DNA of 64,000 bases from Bradyrhizobium cajani (GCF_009759665.1 NZ_WQNE01000030.1:40471-104470); one strand, 5' to 3'. Shown: positions 51,256-59,578, counted from the first letter of the stretch. The notes: generated by a model from the sequence alone, not told the origin. Program-made: numbers and translations.

Positions 51256-51402
51256 CTATCGCGCGAGTGTCGCCATCGCTACGATCGGCGTCATTGCCTC
51301 ATGTTGCAGCCGGTACTCGATGAAGCGTTGGCCCGAGATCATCAGCACGGCGGTAAAGGCGATCGCAAGCATCGCGGTCGCCAATTGGCACACGTCGTAC
51401 AT
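51256..51402 (-). CDS. Small membrane-protein candidate (48 aa)
   Basis: A short frame, MYDVCQLATAMLAIAFTAVLMI then SGQRFIEYRLQHEAMTPIVAMATLAR. It has one N-terminal hydrophobic helix of about 17 residues, then a polar arm and a second weak helix. GAGGG lies nine bases before the ATG. It is not recognised and could be a chance frame, but the hydrophobic helix, Shine-Dalgarno and stop make it a credible small membrane protein. Confidence 0.45.
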   Translation of the reverse strand: MYDVCQLATAMLAIAFTAVLMISGQRFIEYRLQHEAMTPIVAMATLAR

Positions 51403-51560
51403 ATGGTTTGTCCCTCAGCATCCGTTGCGTCAACGTCGGCTCAAACGTCATGTTCCGTGCCGGCGAAAAAAGATTGCTACTTTTTCCCGCATTCTACGAC
51501 GAGGCCATCCCACTGTTCCCTTCCACAGGGACCATTGGCCCTTCTGCGCGTTGTCGCGGG

Positions 51561-51773
51561 ATGAACATTGAGAAGCGCGCCCTGCTCGATCACGCTGAAC
51601 GCTGTCGCCAGGTCGCCGGCGATCTCGCACATGGCGAAGCCGCGCGGCGATTGAGGTCGATGGCCGAGGCATACGAGCAGAGAGCAGCGAGACTGGACGG
51701 CGATGACGTCCGCCTGAAGCAATGCCATCACCGTCGCGTCCAGATGGAAGACGGAAGCGATCGCGAGGGATGA
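51561..51773 (+). CDS. Small helical protein of unknown function (70 aa)
   Basis: A 70-aa protein: MNIEKRALLDHAERCRQVAG, then DLAHGEAARRLRSMAEAYEQRAARLDGDD. It is one amphipathic helical hairpin with a pattern (AERCRQ...A..RL..MAE.YE..A) that I associate with short conserved proteins of Bradyrhizobium, whose role is unknown. The ATG at 51561 was chosen because the longer frame to 51408 does not look like protein. Confidence 0.55.
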   Translation: MNIEKRALLDHAERCRQVAGDLAHGEAARRLRSMAEAYEQRAARLDGDDVRLKQCHHRRVQMEDGSDREG

Positions 51774-51779
51774 CAGGCT

Positions 51780-52445
51780 TCAGTAGTTGATCTCCATTCT
51801 CAGCCCCCGCGGATCGGTCTTCCCGTCACCGACGGATTGCTTGCTGTCGCGCGCCGCGACCGCGCAGGCGCAGGCATCGATGAGATCGTCGCGGCCGATG
51901 CCGGTGCCGTGGCGCTGCGTCAGCCATGTCTCGATCTTGGTGAAACCCCGGTCTTTCAGCAGGGCAACACGCTGCACGCGGCCGCGCGGCGACGTCTTCG
52001 ATTCAAGCCGGACCCGACCTGCGAGATTCCAGAAGATCAATTCCGGATGGGCCTCGCCGATCGTCGCTTGCCGCACCGGCGTCATGATCGCGTCGACCTC
52101 CTCGAGCTTGTCCCTGATATTCCAGAGCTGCGCCGACACGCCCCTGCCCTTGCCTTCGCGCTCCCAGTAATAGCGATTGGCCGCTGCCATGTCCGGGAAC
52201 GTCCAGAGGTCGCGGCGCGCGCCGAGAAACACGGCGGGGCCGATCATGCCGCGCGCACGCAGATCGCAGGTGCGGTAGCCGCTCGGCTCCAGCCCGATCG
52301 GCATGTCGATCATCGCGCGCGCATGGGGCATCGCGAGCAGACGCGTCAGGCCAGGCGAATAGTCGAAGCCGTGATCGCCGCGATCGTCGATCCAGGCTGC
52401 GACCCAGCCGAAGCGAAATCCGTCGAGGCCGAGATAGTTTGGCAA
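51780..52445 (-). CDS. DUF429-family protein
   Basis: A 221-aa protein of DUF429, a family related to RNase H-like folds. Typical segments are YLGLDGFRFGWVAAWID, MIDMPIGLEPSGYRTCDLRARGMIGPAVFLGARRDLW and EAHPELIFWNLAGR. Conserved Asp residues suggest a metal-dependent nuclease or NTPase, but no function is proved. The start is a TTG at 52445, the first that leaves the preceding gene's stop (52474) free. It is the last gene of the sigma-factor cluster. Confidence 0.72.
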   Translation of the reverse strand: MPNYLGLDGFRFGWVAAWIDDRGDHGFDYSPGLTRLLAMPHARAMIDMPIGLEPSGYRTCDLRARGMIGPAVFLGARRDLWTFPDMAAANRYYWEREGKGRGVSAQLWNIRDKLEEVDAIMTPVRQATIGEAHPELIFWNLAGRVRLESKTSPRGRVQRVALLKDRGFTKIETWLTQRHGTGIGRDDLIDACACAVAARDSKQSVGDGKTDPRGLRMEINY

Positions 52446-52473
52446 GCTATCGATCCCGATGTCTGCAAGGCAT

Positions 52474-52821
52474 CTAGGTCTCCCCCGCACCTCGACTGCG
52501 CTCGAACAGACGCTGCGCCAGCAGCGCATGGCCGAGCGTGCCGCCGGCGCGCACGGCTGCCGCGATCAGCGCGGCTTCCGCGACCTCCTCGCGCGTGACG
52601 CCGGCCTTCGCCGCCTGCGCCGTATGCACGTCGAGGCAATAGGCACACTGCGTGGTGAGCGCGACCGCGAGCGAGATCAGCTCGCGATATTTTGGCGGGA
52701 TCAATCCATCCTGGCGTTCGACGGCATGATTGAAGGCCAGGAAGGCATTGGCCTCGACCGGCGCCAGCGCCACGAAGGCCGGGATCGACTTCAGATCGTC
52801 AGGGCTTTGATAATCGGTCAT
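52474..52821 (-). CDS. Carboxymuconolactone decarboxylase-family (AhpD-like) protein
   Basis: A 115-aa protein. The AhpD core is TQCAYCLDVHTAQAAKAGVTREEVAEAALIAAAVRAGG, with C59, C62 and H66 as the peroxidase active site, so it could reduce hydroperoxides. It is three bases after the sigma-factor stop. Such proteins are often controlled by an adjacent sigma factor. Confidence 0.85.
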   Translation of the reverse strand: MTDYQSPDDLKSIPAFVALAPVEANAFLAFNHAVERQDGLIPPKYRELISLAVALTTQCAYCLDVHTAQAAKAGVTREEVAEAALIAAAVRAGGTLGHALLAQRLFERSRGAGET

Positions 52822-52824
52822 GTC

Positions 52825-53346
52825 TCATCTCGTCAGATATTCGCGCATCAGGGCGCGGGCGCGATGCAGGCGGGCCTTCACGGCCTGCCGGGATGCGCCG
52901 AGCGCGGCGGCGATGTCGTCGATCGTCATTTCCTTGACGTCGCGCATCAGGGCGACATCGCGATAGTGCGACGGCAGCGCCTCGAAGGCTGCGGCCACGT
53001 CGAGCCGCAGATCGGCCTCCGGCCGCGCGAGCAGTGCGGCCTCCATCGCACCGTCGTCGATCGCCGGCGCAAGGCCCGCCTTGCGGGCAAGCCGCAGGCA
53101 TTCGCGGCGGACCACGGCGAACAGCCACGCGGAAAACGCCAGCAGCGAGCGGACCGTGCCGACATGACGAAACAGGATCCACAGCGCTTCCTGCGTTGCG
53201 TCCTCGGCATCCGCCGAGCTGCGGCAGGTCGCACGTGCATAGCGGCGGATGTCCGGCTGCGCCGTCTCCAGTAGCCGCGCGATCGCCTGGGGGTCGCCGA
53301 GCCGCGCCGCCTCGAACAGGTTTGACGAGATCGCAGCCGCGCTCAC
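52825..53346 (-). CDS. ECF-type RNA polymerase sigma factor
   Basis: A 173-aa sigma factor. Region 2 runs SSADAEDATQEALWILFRHVGTVRSLLAFSAWLFAVVRRECLRLARK, and region 4 is ALPSHYRDVALMRDVKEMTIDDIAAALGASRQAVKARLHRARALMREYL. No anti-sigma factor gene is adjacent. The GTG at 53346 overlaps the stop of the DUF2892 gene in the sequence GTGA, so its translation is coupled to the membrane protein. The activating signal and promoter sites are unknown. Confidence 0.85.
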   Translation of the reverse strand: MSAAAISSNLFEAARLGDPQAIARLLETAQPDIRRYARATCRSSADAEDATQEALWILFRHVGTVRSLLAFSAWLFAVVRRECLRLARKAGLAPAIDDGAMEAALLARPEADLRLDVAAAFEALPSHYRDVALMRDVKEMTIDDIAAALGASRQAVKARLHRARALMREYLTR

Positions 53347-53552
53347 GACGCCCCTCCCTTGCCGATGCCGGCCATCGCGCACATCGGGCAATAACCGACA
53401 AGGCCGGTCAGCGCGAAGCCGGCGCCGCCGAACGCAACCAGCCACGCCGTAGCGCCGGCGAGATAGATGAAAGCCGCGACCGCTGCCGCGAGGCCTAACG
53501 CAATCCGCACAGCCTGATGCAGGCCGCCGATGTTCTTCCTGTAAAATGCCAT
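53343..53552 (-). CDS. DUF2892 (YgaP-like) membrane protein with a Cys pair
   Basis: A 69-aa protein with two hydrophobic helices (about 14-32 and 34-50) and the DUF2892 beginning FYRKNIGGLHQAVRIALG. It ends in GYCPMCAMAGIGKGGAS, with a CxxC near the membrane that could be redox-active or bind metal. The ATG at 53552 follows CGGAGGATGCG. The coupled sigma factor and the AhpD-like enzyme suggest a redox or thiol-stress circuit. It is too small and plain for a typical anti-sigma factor. Confidence 0.75.
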   Translation of the reverse strand: MAFYRKNIGGLHQAVRIALGLAAAVAAFIYLAGATAWLVAFGGAGFALTGLVGYCPMCAMAGIGKGGAS

Positions 53553-53647
53553 CGCATCCTCCGAGATGACCCGAGGCTGATTGCCCCGACCATCAAGAGG
53601 AGGCGACGGCCAAAAAGGATTCGCGGCGGCGTGCAATTTTTTCGGGA

Positions 53648-54832
53648 TCAGCCTCCGACCGCCTGATAGGCGAGGCGCTTGAACTCGAAGAAGAAGGGAT
53701 TCCAGAAGCCCATATGGCGCTGGGCCATCAGCACGCCGGCGGTGTTGGCCTCCGGGCAGATCCACCAATGGGTGCCGGCAAGGCCGCCCCACTGGAATTC
53801 GCCGGTCGAGTTCGGGGGATCGAAGGGCATGGGCGCGAAGGTGACGGCGCCGCCGAGGCCAAAACCCTTGCCCGGGATTGGGCCGAGATTGGCGAAGCGG
53901 ATGGTCTGGCCTGCCGGCAGCTGGTTCGTCATCATCCGCCGCAGCGTCTCCGGCTTCAGCAGCGCGTCCGAGCCGGGCAGCAGCGCGCGCACCAGCGCGA
54001 GCATGTCGGACAAGGTCGAGACCAGTCCGCCGCCGCCCGACAGCCGCGGCAGCGGCCGCCGATAGGCCTGCGGATAAGGCAGATGATCGGCCCGCGTCAG
54101 GCCCGGCTTCATCGGATCGAGCACGTCGGCGCCAGTGTAGAGCGCGACCAGCCTGCCCTGCTGCGCTTCCGGAACGTGGAAGCCGGTATCTGTCATGCCG
54201 AGCGGATCGAAGATGCGCGCCTTGAGGAAGGCATCGAGCGGCTTGCCCGAGACGACCTCGACGACGCGGCCGAGCACGTCGGTGGCGACCGAATATTCCC
54301 AAGCCTCGCCGGGATGATAGGACAGCGGCAGACCGGCGAGCTGGTCGATCATGTCGGACAGCGGCGTCAGCGGATTGAGCACGCGCGCTTCGTTATAGGC
54401 TTTGAACAGCACCGTGCCGGGATCGAAGATGCCGTAGCTCAGCCCGGAGGTGTGGGTCAGGAGCTGGCGAATCGTGATCGGGCTTCTTGCCGGCTCGACA
54501 TCGGCAAGGCTCGAAGCGCCCTGCTTCAGCACCTTGCGATTGCCAAGCTGCGGCAGGAATTTCTCGACGGCGTCATCGAGGCCGATGCGGCCTTCCTCGA
54601 CCAGCAGCATGATCGCGCAGGTGACGACGATCTTGGTATTGGAGAAGGCGCGGAAGATATGGTCGGGGGCAAGTGCGGTGCCAGCCTCGCGGTCGGCGAA
54701 GCCGACGCATTGCTGGTCAACGACGTCGCGGCCCCGCAGCACGGCCCAGGATGCGCCCGGAATGATCTCCTGATCGACATAGCGCTGCATCGCCGTCCGC
54801 ACGGCGGAAAATTCTGGTGTCCTGGCGTCCAT
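53648..54832 (-). CDS. Serine hydrolase of the class C beta-lactamase family
   Basis: A 394-aa esterase-like protein. The catalytic SxxK is SNTK at 64-67 (RAFSNTKIVV), the tyrosine motif is YSVATDVLG, and the C-terminal motif region contains GLAGTHWW. There is no signal peptide. It resembles EstB/LovD-like family VIII esterases. It is not similar to the protein at 4372-5631 beyond the family. It is next to the GNAT gene on the same strand. Confidence 0.83.
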   Translation of the reverse strand: MDARTPEFSAVRTAMQRYVDQEIIPGASWAVLRGRDVVDQQCVGFADREAGTALAPDHIFRAFSNTKIVVTCAIMLLVEEGRIGLDDAVEKFLPQLGNRKVLKQGASSLADVEPARSPITIRQLLTHTSGLSYGIFDPGTVLFKAYNEARVLNPLTPLSDMIDQLAGLPLSYHPGEAWEYSVATDVLGRVVEVVSGKPLDAFLKARIFDPLGMTDTGFHVPEAQQGRLVALYTGADVLDPMKPGLTRADHLPYPQAYRRPLPRLSGGGGLVSTLSDMLALVRALLPGSDALLKPETLRRMMTNQLPAGQTIRFANLGPIPGKGFGLGGAVTFAPMPFDPPNSTGEFQWGGLAGTHWWICPEANTAGVLMAQRHMGFWNPFFFEFKRLAYQAVGG

Positions 54833-54901
54833 GTGCTTCCCCCAACTATGGTTGGAAACGATATAGCGCGAATTTGGCGGATATGAAGCCCGCGGCGCGG
54901 C

Positions 54902-55594
54902 TCATTCCTGCTTCATCAGCGCGGTGACGTGCAGGCGGCGTCGAATCCACATCCCCTGCCGCTGGTACAGCGCAATGGCCGATGAATTGCTGGAGAACAC
55001 GTGCAGGAACGGAATTTCGCCGCGCGCCTCGATCTGGCGTGCGACGGCCGCGAGCAGCGCCTGCGCGTAGCCGCGGCCCCGATATTCGGGATGGACGCAC
55101 ACGGCGGTCATCTCGGTGAAATTGCCCGGCTTCATCCGTTCGCCGGTCATCGCCACCAGTTCGCCGCCGGCGCGGATGCCGAGAAACGTGCCGAGCTCAT
55201 GCGTGCGCAGCGCAAATGGACCGGGCTTGGTCAGCGCGGTCAGCGCCATCATCGCGGGAACGTCGGCGGCACCGAGCGTGACGATCTCGGCATCGCGAAG
55301 CGGACTGTCGGCGGGCGAGCCGATCATCTGCTCGCCGGTCTCGGCGAGCACGACCTTGAAGCCGGCGGGGACGTCGACGGGCTCCAGTGTGAACAGCGCG
55401 GCGACCTCTGAACCTGACAGCAGATCACCGAGCGCGGCAAAGCTTGCTGCGGACATGTCGACCATGTCGGCAAACGGAGTCATGTCCACGGGATAGCGCA
55501 GCGCGCGCGGGCCGCCTTCGGCCAGATGCTTCTGGCTCGTCGTCAGAGCGCTCCAGATCGGGCGATCCAGCAGCGTCACATCGCTGTCGGACAC
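54902..55594 (-). CDS. GNAT-family N-acetyltransferase
   Basis: A 230-aa protein. The acetyl-CoA binding segment is MTAVCVHPEYRGRGYAQALLAAVARQI, and LHVFSSNSSAIALYQRQGM ends the GNAT fold; the first 100 residues are a family-specific N-terminal part. The target is unknown. The start is a GTG at 55594, four bases after the Lin0512 gene stop, so the two are co-transcribed. Confidence 0.82.
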   Translation of the reverse strand: MSDSDVTLLDRPIWSALTTSQKHLAEGGPRALRYPVDMTPFADMVDMSAASFAALGDLLSGSEVAALFTLEPVDVPAGFKVVLAETGEQMIGSPADSPLRDAEIVTLGAADVPAMMALTALTKPGPFALRTHELGTFLGIRAGGELVAMTGERMKPGNFTEMTAVCVHPEYRGRGYAQALLAAVARQIEARGEIPFLHVFSSNSSAIALYQRQGMWIRRRLHVTALMKQE

Positions 55595-55598
55595 CGGC

Positions 55599-55946
55599 CT
55601 AGTCCTTCTCGAAGCTGACGATGACGGCGGCATTGGCAATGAGGATGGGGTCGTTGGCCACTTCCGTGGCCGAAGGAATCTCAAGCCCGCCCTTGACAGC
55701 ATTGACTGTCACCGTGCCGTACGGAAGCTCCTTGGCAACCGCTTCCTTGTCGACCGCTTCGGGGTTGGGCACCGCGATCGTGACGTCGACGAACATGTCG
55801 TTCGCGGTCTTGCCGATCATCCGGAAGAAGCCGAGGCTCGAATGCCTGATGGCATCCGACACCGCCCGCTTCGCCGCTTTGGTGGCGTCCCTGCCGTGGA
55901 CGTCGACGCCCATGCCCATCTCGGTGACACAACGAACGCGGGTCAT
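55599..55946 (-). CDS. Lin0512-family protein
   Basis: A 115-aa protein of the Lin0512 family: VRCVTEMGMGVDVHGRDATKAAKRAVSDAIRHSSLGFFRMIGK, then DMFVDVTIAVPNPEAVDKEAVAKELPYGTVTVNAVKGGLEIPS. It may be a small ring-shaped homo-oligomer like other related folds; function is unproved. It is in an operon with the GNAT gene. Confidence 0.82.
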   Translation of the reverse strand: MTRVRCVTEMGMGVDVHGRDATKAAKRAVSDAIRHSSLGFFRMIGKTANDMFVDVTIAVPNPEAVDKEAVAKELPYGTVTVNAVKGGLEIPSATEVANDPILIANAAVIVSFEKD

Positions 55947-56048
55947 TTCATATTCCTGTGGTTGGTTTCATGATTGTGAGTGTCGGCGATCAGAGATCGC
56001 GAGACAAGTGCGGTCGTCACAATGGGCCGAGGTCTTAGCCACAAACTC

Positions 56049-56170
56049 CGTCATTGCGAGCCACCGGGACCGCGCGATGCGCGGCCCGATGACAGGCTCC
56101 GCGAAGCAATCCAGGGTCTTTCCGCGGAGGCAGTCTGCATTGCTTCGTCGCTGCGCTCCTCGCAATGACG
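56049..56170. repeat. Dispersed palindromic repeat, CGTCATTGCGAG family
   Basis: Ends CGTCATTGCGAG and CTCGCAATGACG are inverted, with GCAATCCAG and GCATTGCTTCG inside. It is longer than the other copies, since it carries an insert of about 35 bases (ACCGCGCGATGCGCGGCC...) that is itself a palindrome. Confidence 0.75.
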
Positions 56171-56193
56171 AGTGTGGCGGGAACATCGAACGA

Positions 56194-57858
56194 TCACGCC
56201 TTCGACTTCTCGTGTGCCCGCAATTCGTCGACCAGCACGCGCACATTCTCCGAATAGTCGATCGGGATCGAGACCAGGTGCACGCCGCCTTCCCTGAACG
56301 CCGCATCGAGCGTCGGTCCAAAGCTGTCGATGCTCTCGATGCGGTGTCCCTTCGCGCCGTAGGCTCTCGCATACATCGCAAAATCGGGGTTGCCGAAGGT
56401 CATGCCATAGTCGGCGAAATGATCGACGGCCTGCTTCCAGCGGATCATGCCGTAGGCGTTGTCCTCCAGCACCAGCACGACCAGATTGAGCTTGAGGCGG
56501 ACGGCGGTCTCCATCTCCTGGCTGTTCATCATGAAGCCGCCATCGCCGGCGACCGCGAGCACGCGGCGGTCCGGATGGAGCATCGCGGCCATCATCGCCG
56601 ATGGCAAACCGGCGCCCATCGTCGCCAGCGCATTGTCGAGCAGCAGCGTGTTGGCGACACGGGTGCGGTAGTTGCGCGCGAACCAGATCTTGTACATGCC
56701 GTTGTCGAGCGCGACGATGCCGTTCTCCGGGATCACCTGCCGGATGTCGTGCACGATCCGCTGCGGGGTCGGCGGCCAGCGCGCTTCGGTGGCGCGGTCG
56801 GCGATGCGCTTGAGGATCTCTTCGCGCAGCGGCAGCAAGGCCGCGGCCTGCGGCAGCTTGCCTTCGAGGCGGTCGGCGAGCAGCTCCAGGCTCGGGCCGA
56901 CATCGCCGACCAATTCGGCGTCGGGAAAATACACCTGCTCGACGCTCGCCGGCGTGTAGCTCACATGAATGACCTTCGGTCCCGACGGGCCCATGATGAA
57001 GGGCGGCTTCTCGATCGGGTCATGTCCGATCGCGATGATCAGGTCGGCAGCGTCGATCGCGTCATGGACGTAGTCGCGCTCCGACAGCGCGGCGGTGCCC
57101 ATATAGAGATTGGTGCCACCGGGCACGGTGCCCTTCCCCATCTGCGTCGTGAAGAACGGAATGCCGGTCCGCCGCACGAAGCTGACGATGCCGTGGGTCG
57201 AGCGCGGCCGGCTGGTCGCAGCGCCCAGCATGATCAGCGGGCGCTTTGCGGCCAAAATCATCCCCGCCGTACGATCGAGCGCGGCGCGATGGGCAACCGG
57301 GATCTCGATCGGATGGACCGGGATCGCGGGGACGGCGGGCACCTCATCGCCGGCGATATCTTCGGGCAGTTCGAGATGCACCGGTCCCGGCCGCTCCTCC
57401 ATCGCCACGCGAAAGGCATCGCGCACCACGGTCGGAATGCTGGAGGCGCTGACGATCTGCCGCGACAGCTTCGTCAACGGCTTCATGGTCGCGACCACAT
57501 CCACGATCTGAAAGCGCGCCTGCCGGCTGCTCATGATCGGCTTCTGGCCGGTGATCAGAATCATCGGCATCGCGCCGAGATGCGCATAGGCAGCGCCGGT
57601 GGACAGGTTGAGGGCGCCGGGTCCGAGGGTCGACAGGCAAACGCCGGGCTTGCCGGTCAGCCGGCCGTGCGTCGCGGCCATGAACGCGGCGGCCTGCTCG
57701 TGGCGGGTCAGCACCAGCTCGATCCTGGAGGTGCGCAGCGATTCGACGAGATCGAGATTCTCTTCCCCGGGGATGCCGAAGATGCGATCGACGCCTTCGT
57801 TCTCCAGCGCCGCGACGAACAGGTCCGATCCTTTGACTTTGCGTTCCTGCCCGCTCAT
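56194..57858 (-). CDS. Thiamine-diphosphate enzyme of the acetolactate synthase family
   Basis: A 554-aa enzyme with the three domains of the family. The catalytic glutamate is E54 in LTRHEQAAAF, and the ThDP motif is GDGGFMMNSQEMETAVRLKLNLVVLVLEDNAYGM. It looks like an acetolactate-synthase or AlsS-type catabolic enzyme. No small regulatory subunit is nearby and the gene is alone, so the biosynthetic enzyme IlvB is less likely. The start at 57858 was chosen because the longer frame is not conserved. Confidence 0.85.
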   Translation of the reverse strand: MSGQERKVKGSDLFVAALENEGVDRIFGIPGEENLDLVESLRTSRIELVLTRHEQAAAFMAATHGRLTGKPGVCLSTLGPGALNLSTGAAYAHLGAMPMILITGQKPIMSSRQARFQIVDVVATMKPLTKLSRQIVSASSIPTVVRDAFRVAMEERPGPVHLELPEDIAGDEVPAVPAIPVHPIEIPVAHRAALDRTAGMILAAKRPLIMLGAATSRPRSTHGIVSFVRRTGIPFFTTQMGKGTVPGGTNLYMGTAALSERDYVHDAIDAADLIIAIGHDPIEKPPFIMGPSGPKVIHVSYTPASVEQVYFPDAELVGDVGPSLELLADRLEGKLPQAAALLPLREEILKRIADRATEARWPPTPQRIVHDIRQVIPENGIVALDNGMYKIWFARNYRTRVANTLLLDNALATMGAGLPSAMMAAMLHPDRRVLAVAGDGGFMMNSQEMETAVRLKLNLVVLVLEDNAYGMIRWKQAVDHFADYGMTFGNPDFAMYARAYGAKGHRIESIDSFGPTLDAAFREGGVHLVSIPIDYSENVRVLVDELRAHEKSKA

Positions 57859-58170
57859 GGTGCCTCCGCTTGCTGCTGGCTCCCGCGTTGCGGGAACGGG
57901 GCGCATGGTAGCGGTCCGCGGCACGGACACAACTCACAAAGAGGCGCACAGCCGCATCAGCAAAAAAGCGTCGGCGTCACTTATGCAGCTTGCATCTTAT
58001 TTGCAGACACGCTTGCGCATCCTCGCGGCCTGTTCGCCTCCTCTTCCAGGTTGCGGCGATACATACGCCGCTTCCGAATTTCGGTAAAACAGAATGTATT
58101 GGACGGCGCGGATTGACCCATGTCTGGCGTGTCTTGCCCGACGGGGAACACAAGGGATGTAGCTCGCCCC
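57859..58170. other. Intergenic region upstream of the ThDP enzyme gene
   Basis: 312 bases without a clear gene. A 27-codon frame at 57981-58064 (minus strand, MYRRNLEEEANRPRGCASV...) has GGAAG upstream but is too short to support alone. No tRNA, CRISPR repeat or convincing terminator was seen. Confidence 0.5.
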
Positions 58171-58326
58171 TCAGTCGCGTTCGAAGATCCGTGCACCCGG
58201 ATAGGCGCGCCTGGCATACTGGACGACCAACTGCCGATCCTGGGTTTCCAGAAACGGCGTTCGGATCTGACAGGACCCGACGATGAGGTGCCACAAGCCG
58301 TTGAGCTTTCGAATGACGACGTTCAT
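58171..58326 (-). CDS. Small protein candidate (51 aa)
   Basis: A frame starting MNVVIRKLNGLWHLIVGSCQ and ending FERD, including ETQDRQLVVQYARRAYPGAR. GAGGA lies eight bases before the ATG, and the composition is that of a folded small protein: alternating hydrophobic and basic residues, with YARRAYPGARIFER near the end. I do not recognise the family. It is on the same strand as the ThDP enzyme gene. Confidence 0.45.
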   Translation of the reverse strand: MNVVIRKLNGLWHLIVGSCQIRTPFLETQDRQLVVQYARRAYPGARIFERD

Positions 58327-58510
58327 TTGAGCTTCCTCGCAGTGACCCGAGTGGACTCAAATTGTAAGAATCTCCCGCCGTCGCTCAATTGTACCAGTGT
58401 AAGATCGGCGCATGAGAAGGATTTGAGGAGATATACAAAGGTATGTTGGCCGAGACCTCAACACCCCCCGGCGCCGATCGCTTCGCGAGGAGTCAAACGG
58501 GGGGCCAACC

Positions 58511-58912
58511 GTGACAGGTGAACGCGATCTCGACGCGCTGCTGAGGAACATGAAGCCGGAGATGCCGGGCGGCACCTTCGTGTTTTGCACGCTCGCGCCG
58601 AGCGCGAGCATTCCAGCCACCATCAGCCCGGTGCTGACGTTCCGCGAACGCGAAGGAACGACACTGGTCGTACTGCACGAGGAGGCTGAACGTGCCGAAC
58701 TGCGCCACGAACTTCCCTCGCGCCTGATCACCCTGACGGTTCACTCCGCACTCGATGCGGTGGGCTTTCTGGCGGCAGTCACGTCACGTCTGGCCGAAGC
58801 CGGCATCAGCGTGAATGCGGTTTCGGCCTTCCATCACGATCACCTATTTGTGCCGGCGGACCGAGCCGACGAGGCGATGGCGGTTCTACAAGAGATGGCC
58901 AAGCCCAAGTAG
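58511..58912 (+). CDS. ACT-domain protein
   Basis: A 133-aa protein. The N-terminal half, LDALLRNMKPEMPGGTFVFCTLA, is an ACT_3-like domain, and the C-terminal half, LITLTVHSALDAVGFLAAVTSRLAEAGISVNAVSAFHHDHLFVPADRADEAMAVLQEM, is an ACT_7-like domain. Such proteins may bind amino acids to regulate an enzyme; no partner is evident. The first codon is GTG at 58511. Confidence 0.82.
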   Translation: MTGERDLDALLRNMKPEMPGGTFVFCTLAPSASIPATISPVLTFREREGTTLVVLHEEAERAELRHELPSRLITLTVHSALDAVGFLAAVTSRLAEAGISVNAVSAFHHDHLFVPADRADEAMAVLQEMAKPK

Positions 58913-58927
58913 ACGGGTCCTGTCAGC

Positions 58928-59015
58928 GTAGCCCGGATGGCGCGCAGCGCGATCCGGGACTATGCATCCTCAATGAAAGGCCTGCCGGATTGCGCTGCGC
59001 GCCATCCGGGGCTAC
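58928..59015. repeat. Dispersed palindromic repeat, GTAGCCCGGATGG family
   Basis: GTAGCCCGGATGGCGCGCAG...GATCCGGGA (58928-58959) is nearly the reverse complement of 58983-59015. It belongs to the same family as 4253-4356, with a shorter loop. It lies between the convergent ACT and RidA genes. Confidence 0.8.
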
Positions 59016-59023
59016 CGGTCACC

Positions 59024-59425
59024 TCAATCCGCGACCGCTACCGCCTCGATCTCGATCAGCCATTCCGGCGCTGCGAGCGCCGAGACGCCGACGAGGGTAG
59101 AGGCCGGCGGCTCCATGCCTTCGAAGAAGGCGGAGCGCGCCTTGCCGATGATGGGGCGCAGCTCCGGCTTGTAGTTCACCACGAAGGTCGTGATCTTGAC
59201 GATGTTGGCGTAGGTCGCGCCGGCCGCTTTCAGCGCGTGGCCGAGATTCTGCATCACCTGCGTCGTCTGCGCGGCGATATCGCCCTCGCCCACGATCCGT
59301 CCCTCCTCGTCCACAGACACCTGACCGGAGATGTAGATGGTCCGCGCACCGGAGGCGGTGACGACGTGGGAATAGGCGGGATTGTGATGCAGGCCGCTGG
59401 GGCGGAGATGATCGAGCTTGGGCAT
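59024..59425 (-). CDS. RidA-family protein lacking the key arginine
   Basis: A 133-aa Rid protein: YSHVVTASGARTIYISGQVSVDEEGRIVGEGDIAAQTTQVMQNLGHALKAAGATYANIVKITTFVVNY. In the active-site segment PPASTLVGVSALAAPEWLIEIEAVAV, serine stands where canonical RidA has the arginine that binds imino acids, so it may lack imine deaminase activity. The ATG at 59425 was chosen because the longer frame runs through a dispersed repeat. Confidence 0.85.
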   Translation of the reverse strand: MPKLDHLRPSGLHHNPAYSHVVTASGARTIYISGQVSVDEEGRIVGEGDIAAQTTQVMQNLGHALKAAGATYANIVKITTFVVNYKPELRPIIGKARSAFFEGMEPPASTLVGVSALAAPEWLIEIEAVAVAD

Positions 59426-59491
59426 GGGGCTGGCTCCCGGATGTTTGTGGTTGGCAGGGAGCGTAGCCGGAGAGCGAGCCGAGGGCCAGCC

Positions 59492-59578
59492 CGTCATTGC
59501 GAGGAGCACTTGCGACGAAGCAATCCAGACTGTGTCCACAGAAGCAGGCTGGATTGCTTCGCTGCGCTCGCAATGACG
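59492..59578. repeat. Dispersed palindromic repeat, CGTCATTGCGAG family
   Basis: A very well preserved copy of 87 bases: CGTCATTGCGAGGAGC at the left, GCTGCGCTCGCAATGACG at the right, and GAAGCAATCCAG facing CTGGATTGCTTC inside. It is nearly identical to the copy at 12801-12888 except in the centre. Confidence 0.9.

Noticed and set aside
53605..53622. GAATCCTTTTTGG upstream of the DUF2892 gene as a sigma-factor autoregulatory promoter
   Set aside because: A matching -10 element at proper spacing could not be identified, so no promoter is claimed.
57981..58064. A 27-codon frame with a Shine-Dalgarno-like GGAAG
   Set aside because: Too short to judge without conservation data; noted under the intergenic entry only.
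55621..58116. An 831-codon open frame on the plus strand
   Set aside because: It is antisense to the Lin0512 and ThDP enzyme genes and has the arginine/histidine-rich composition of a GC-rich shadow frame; no family pattern is visible.
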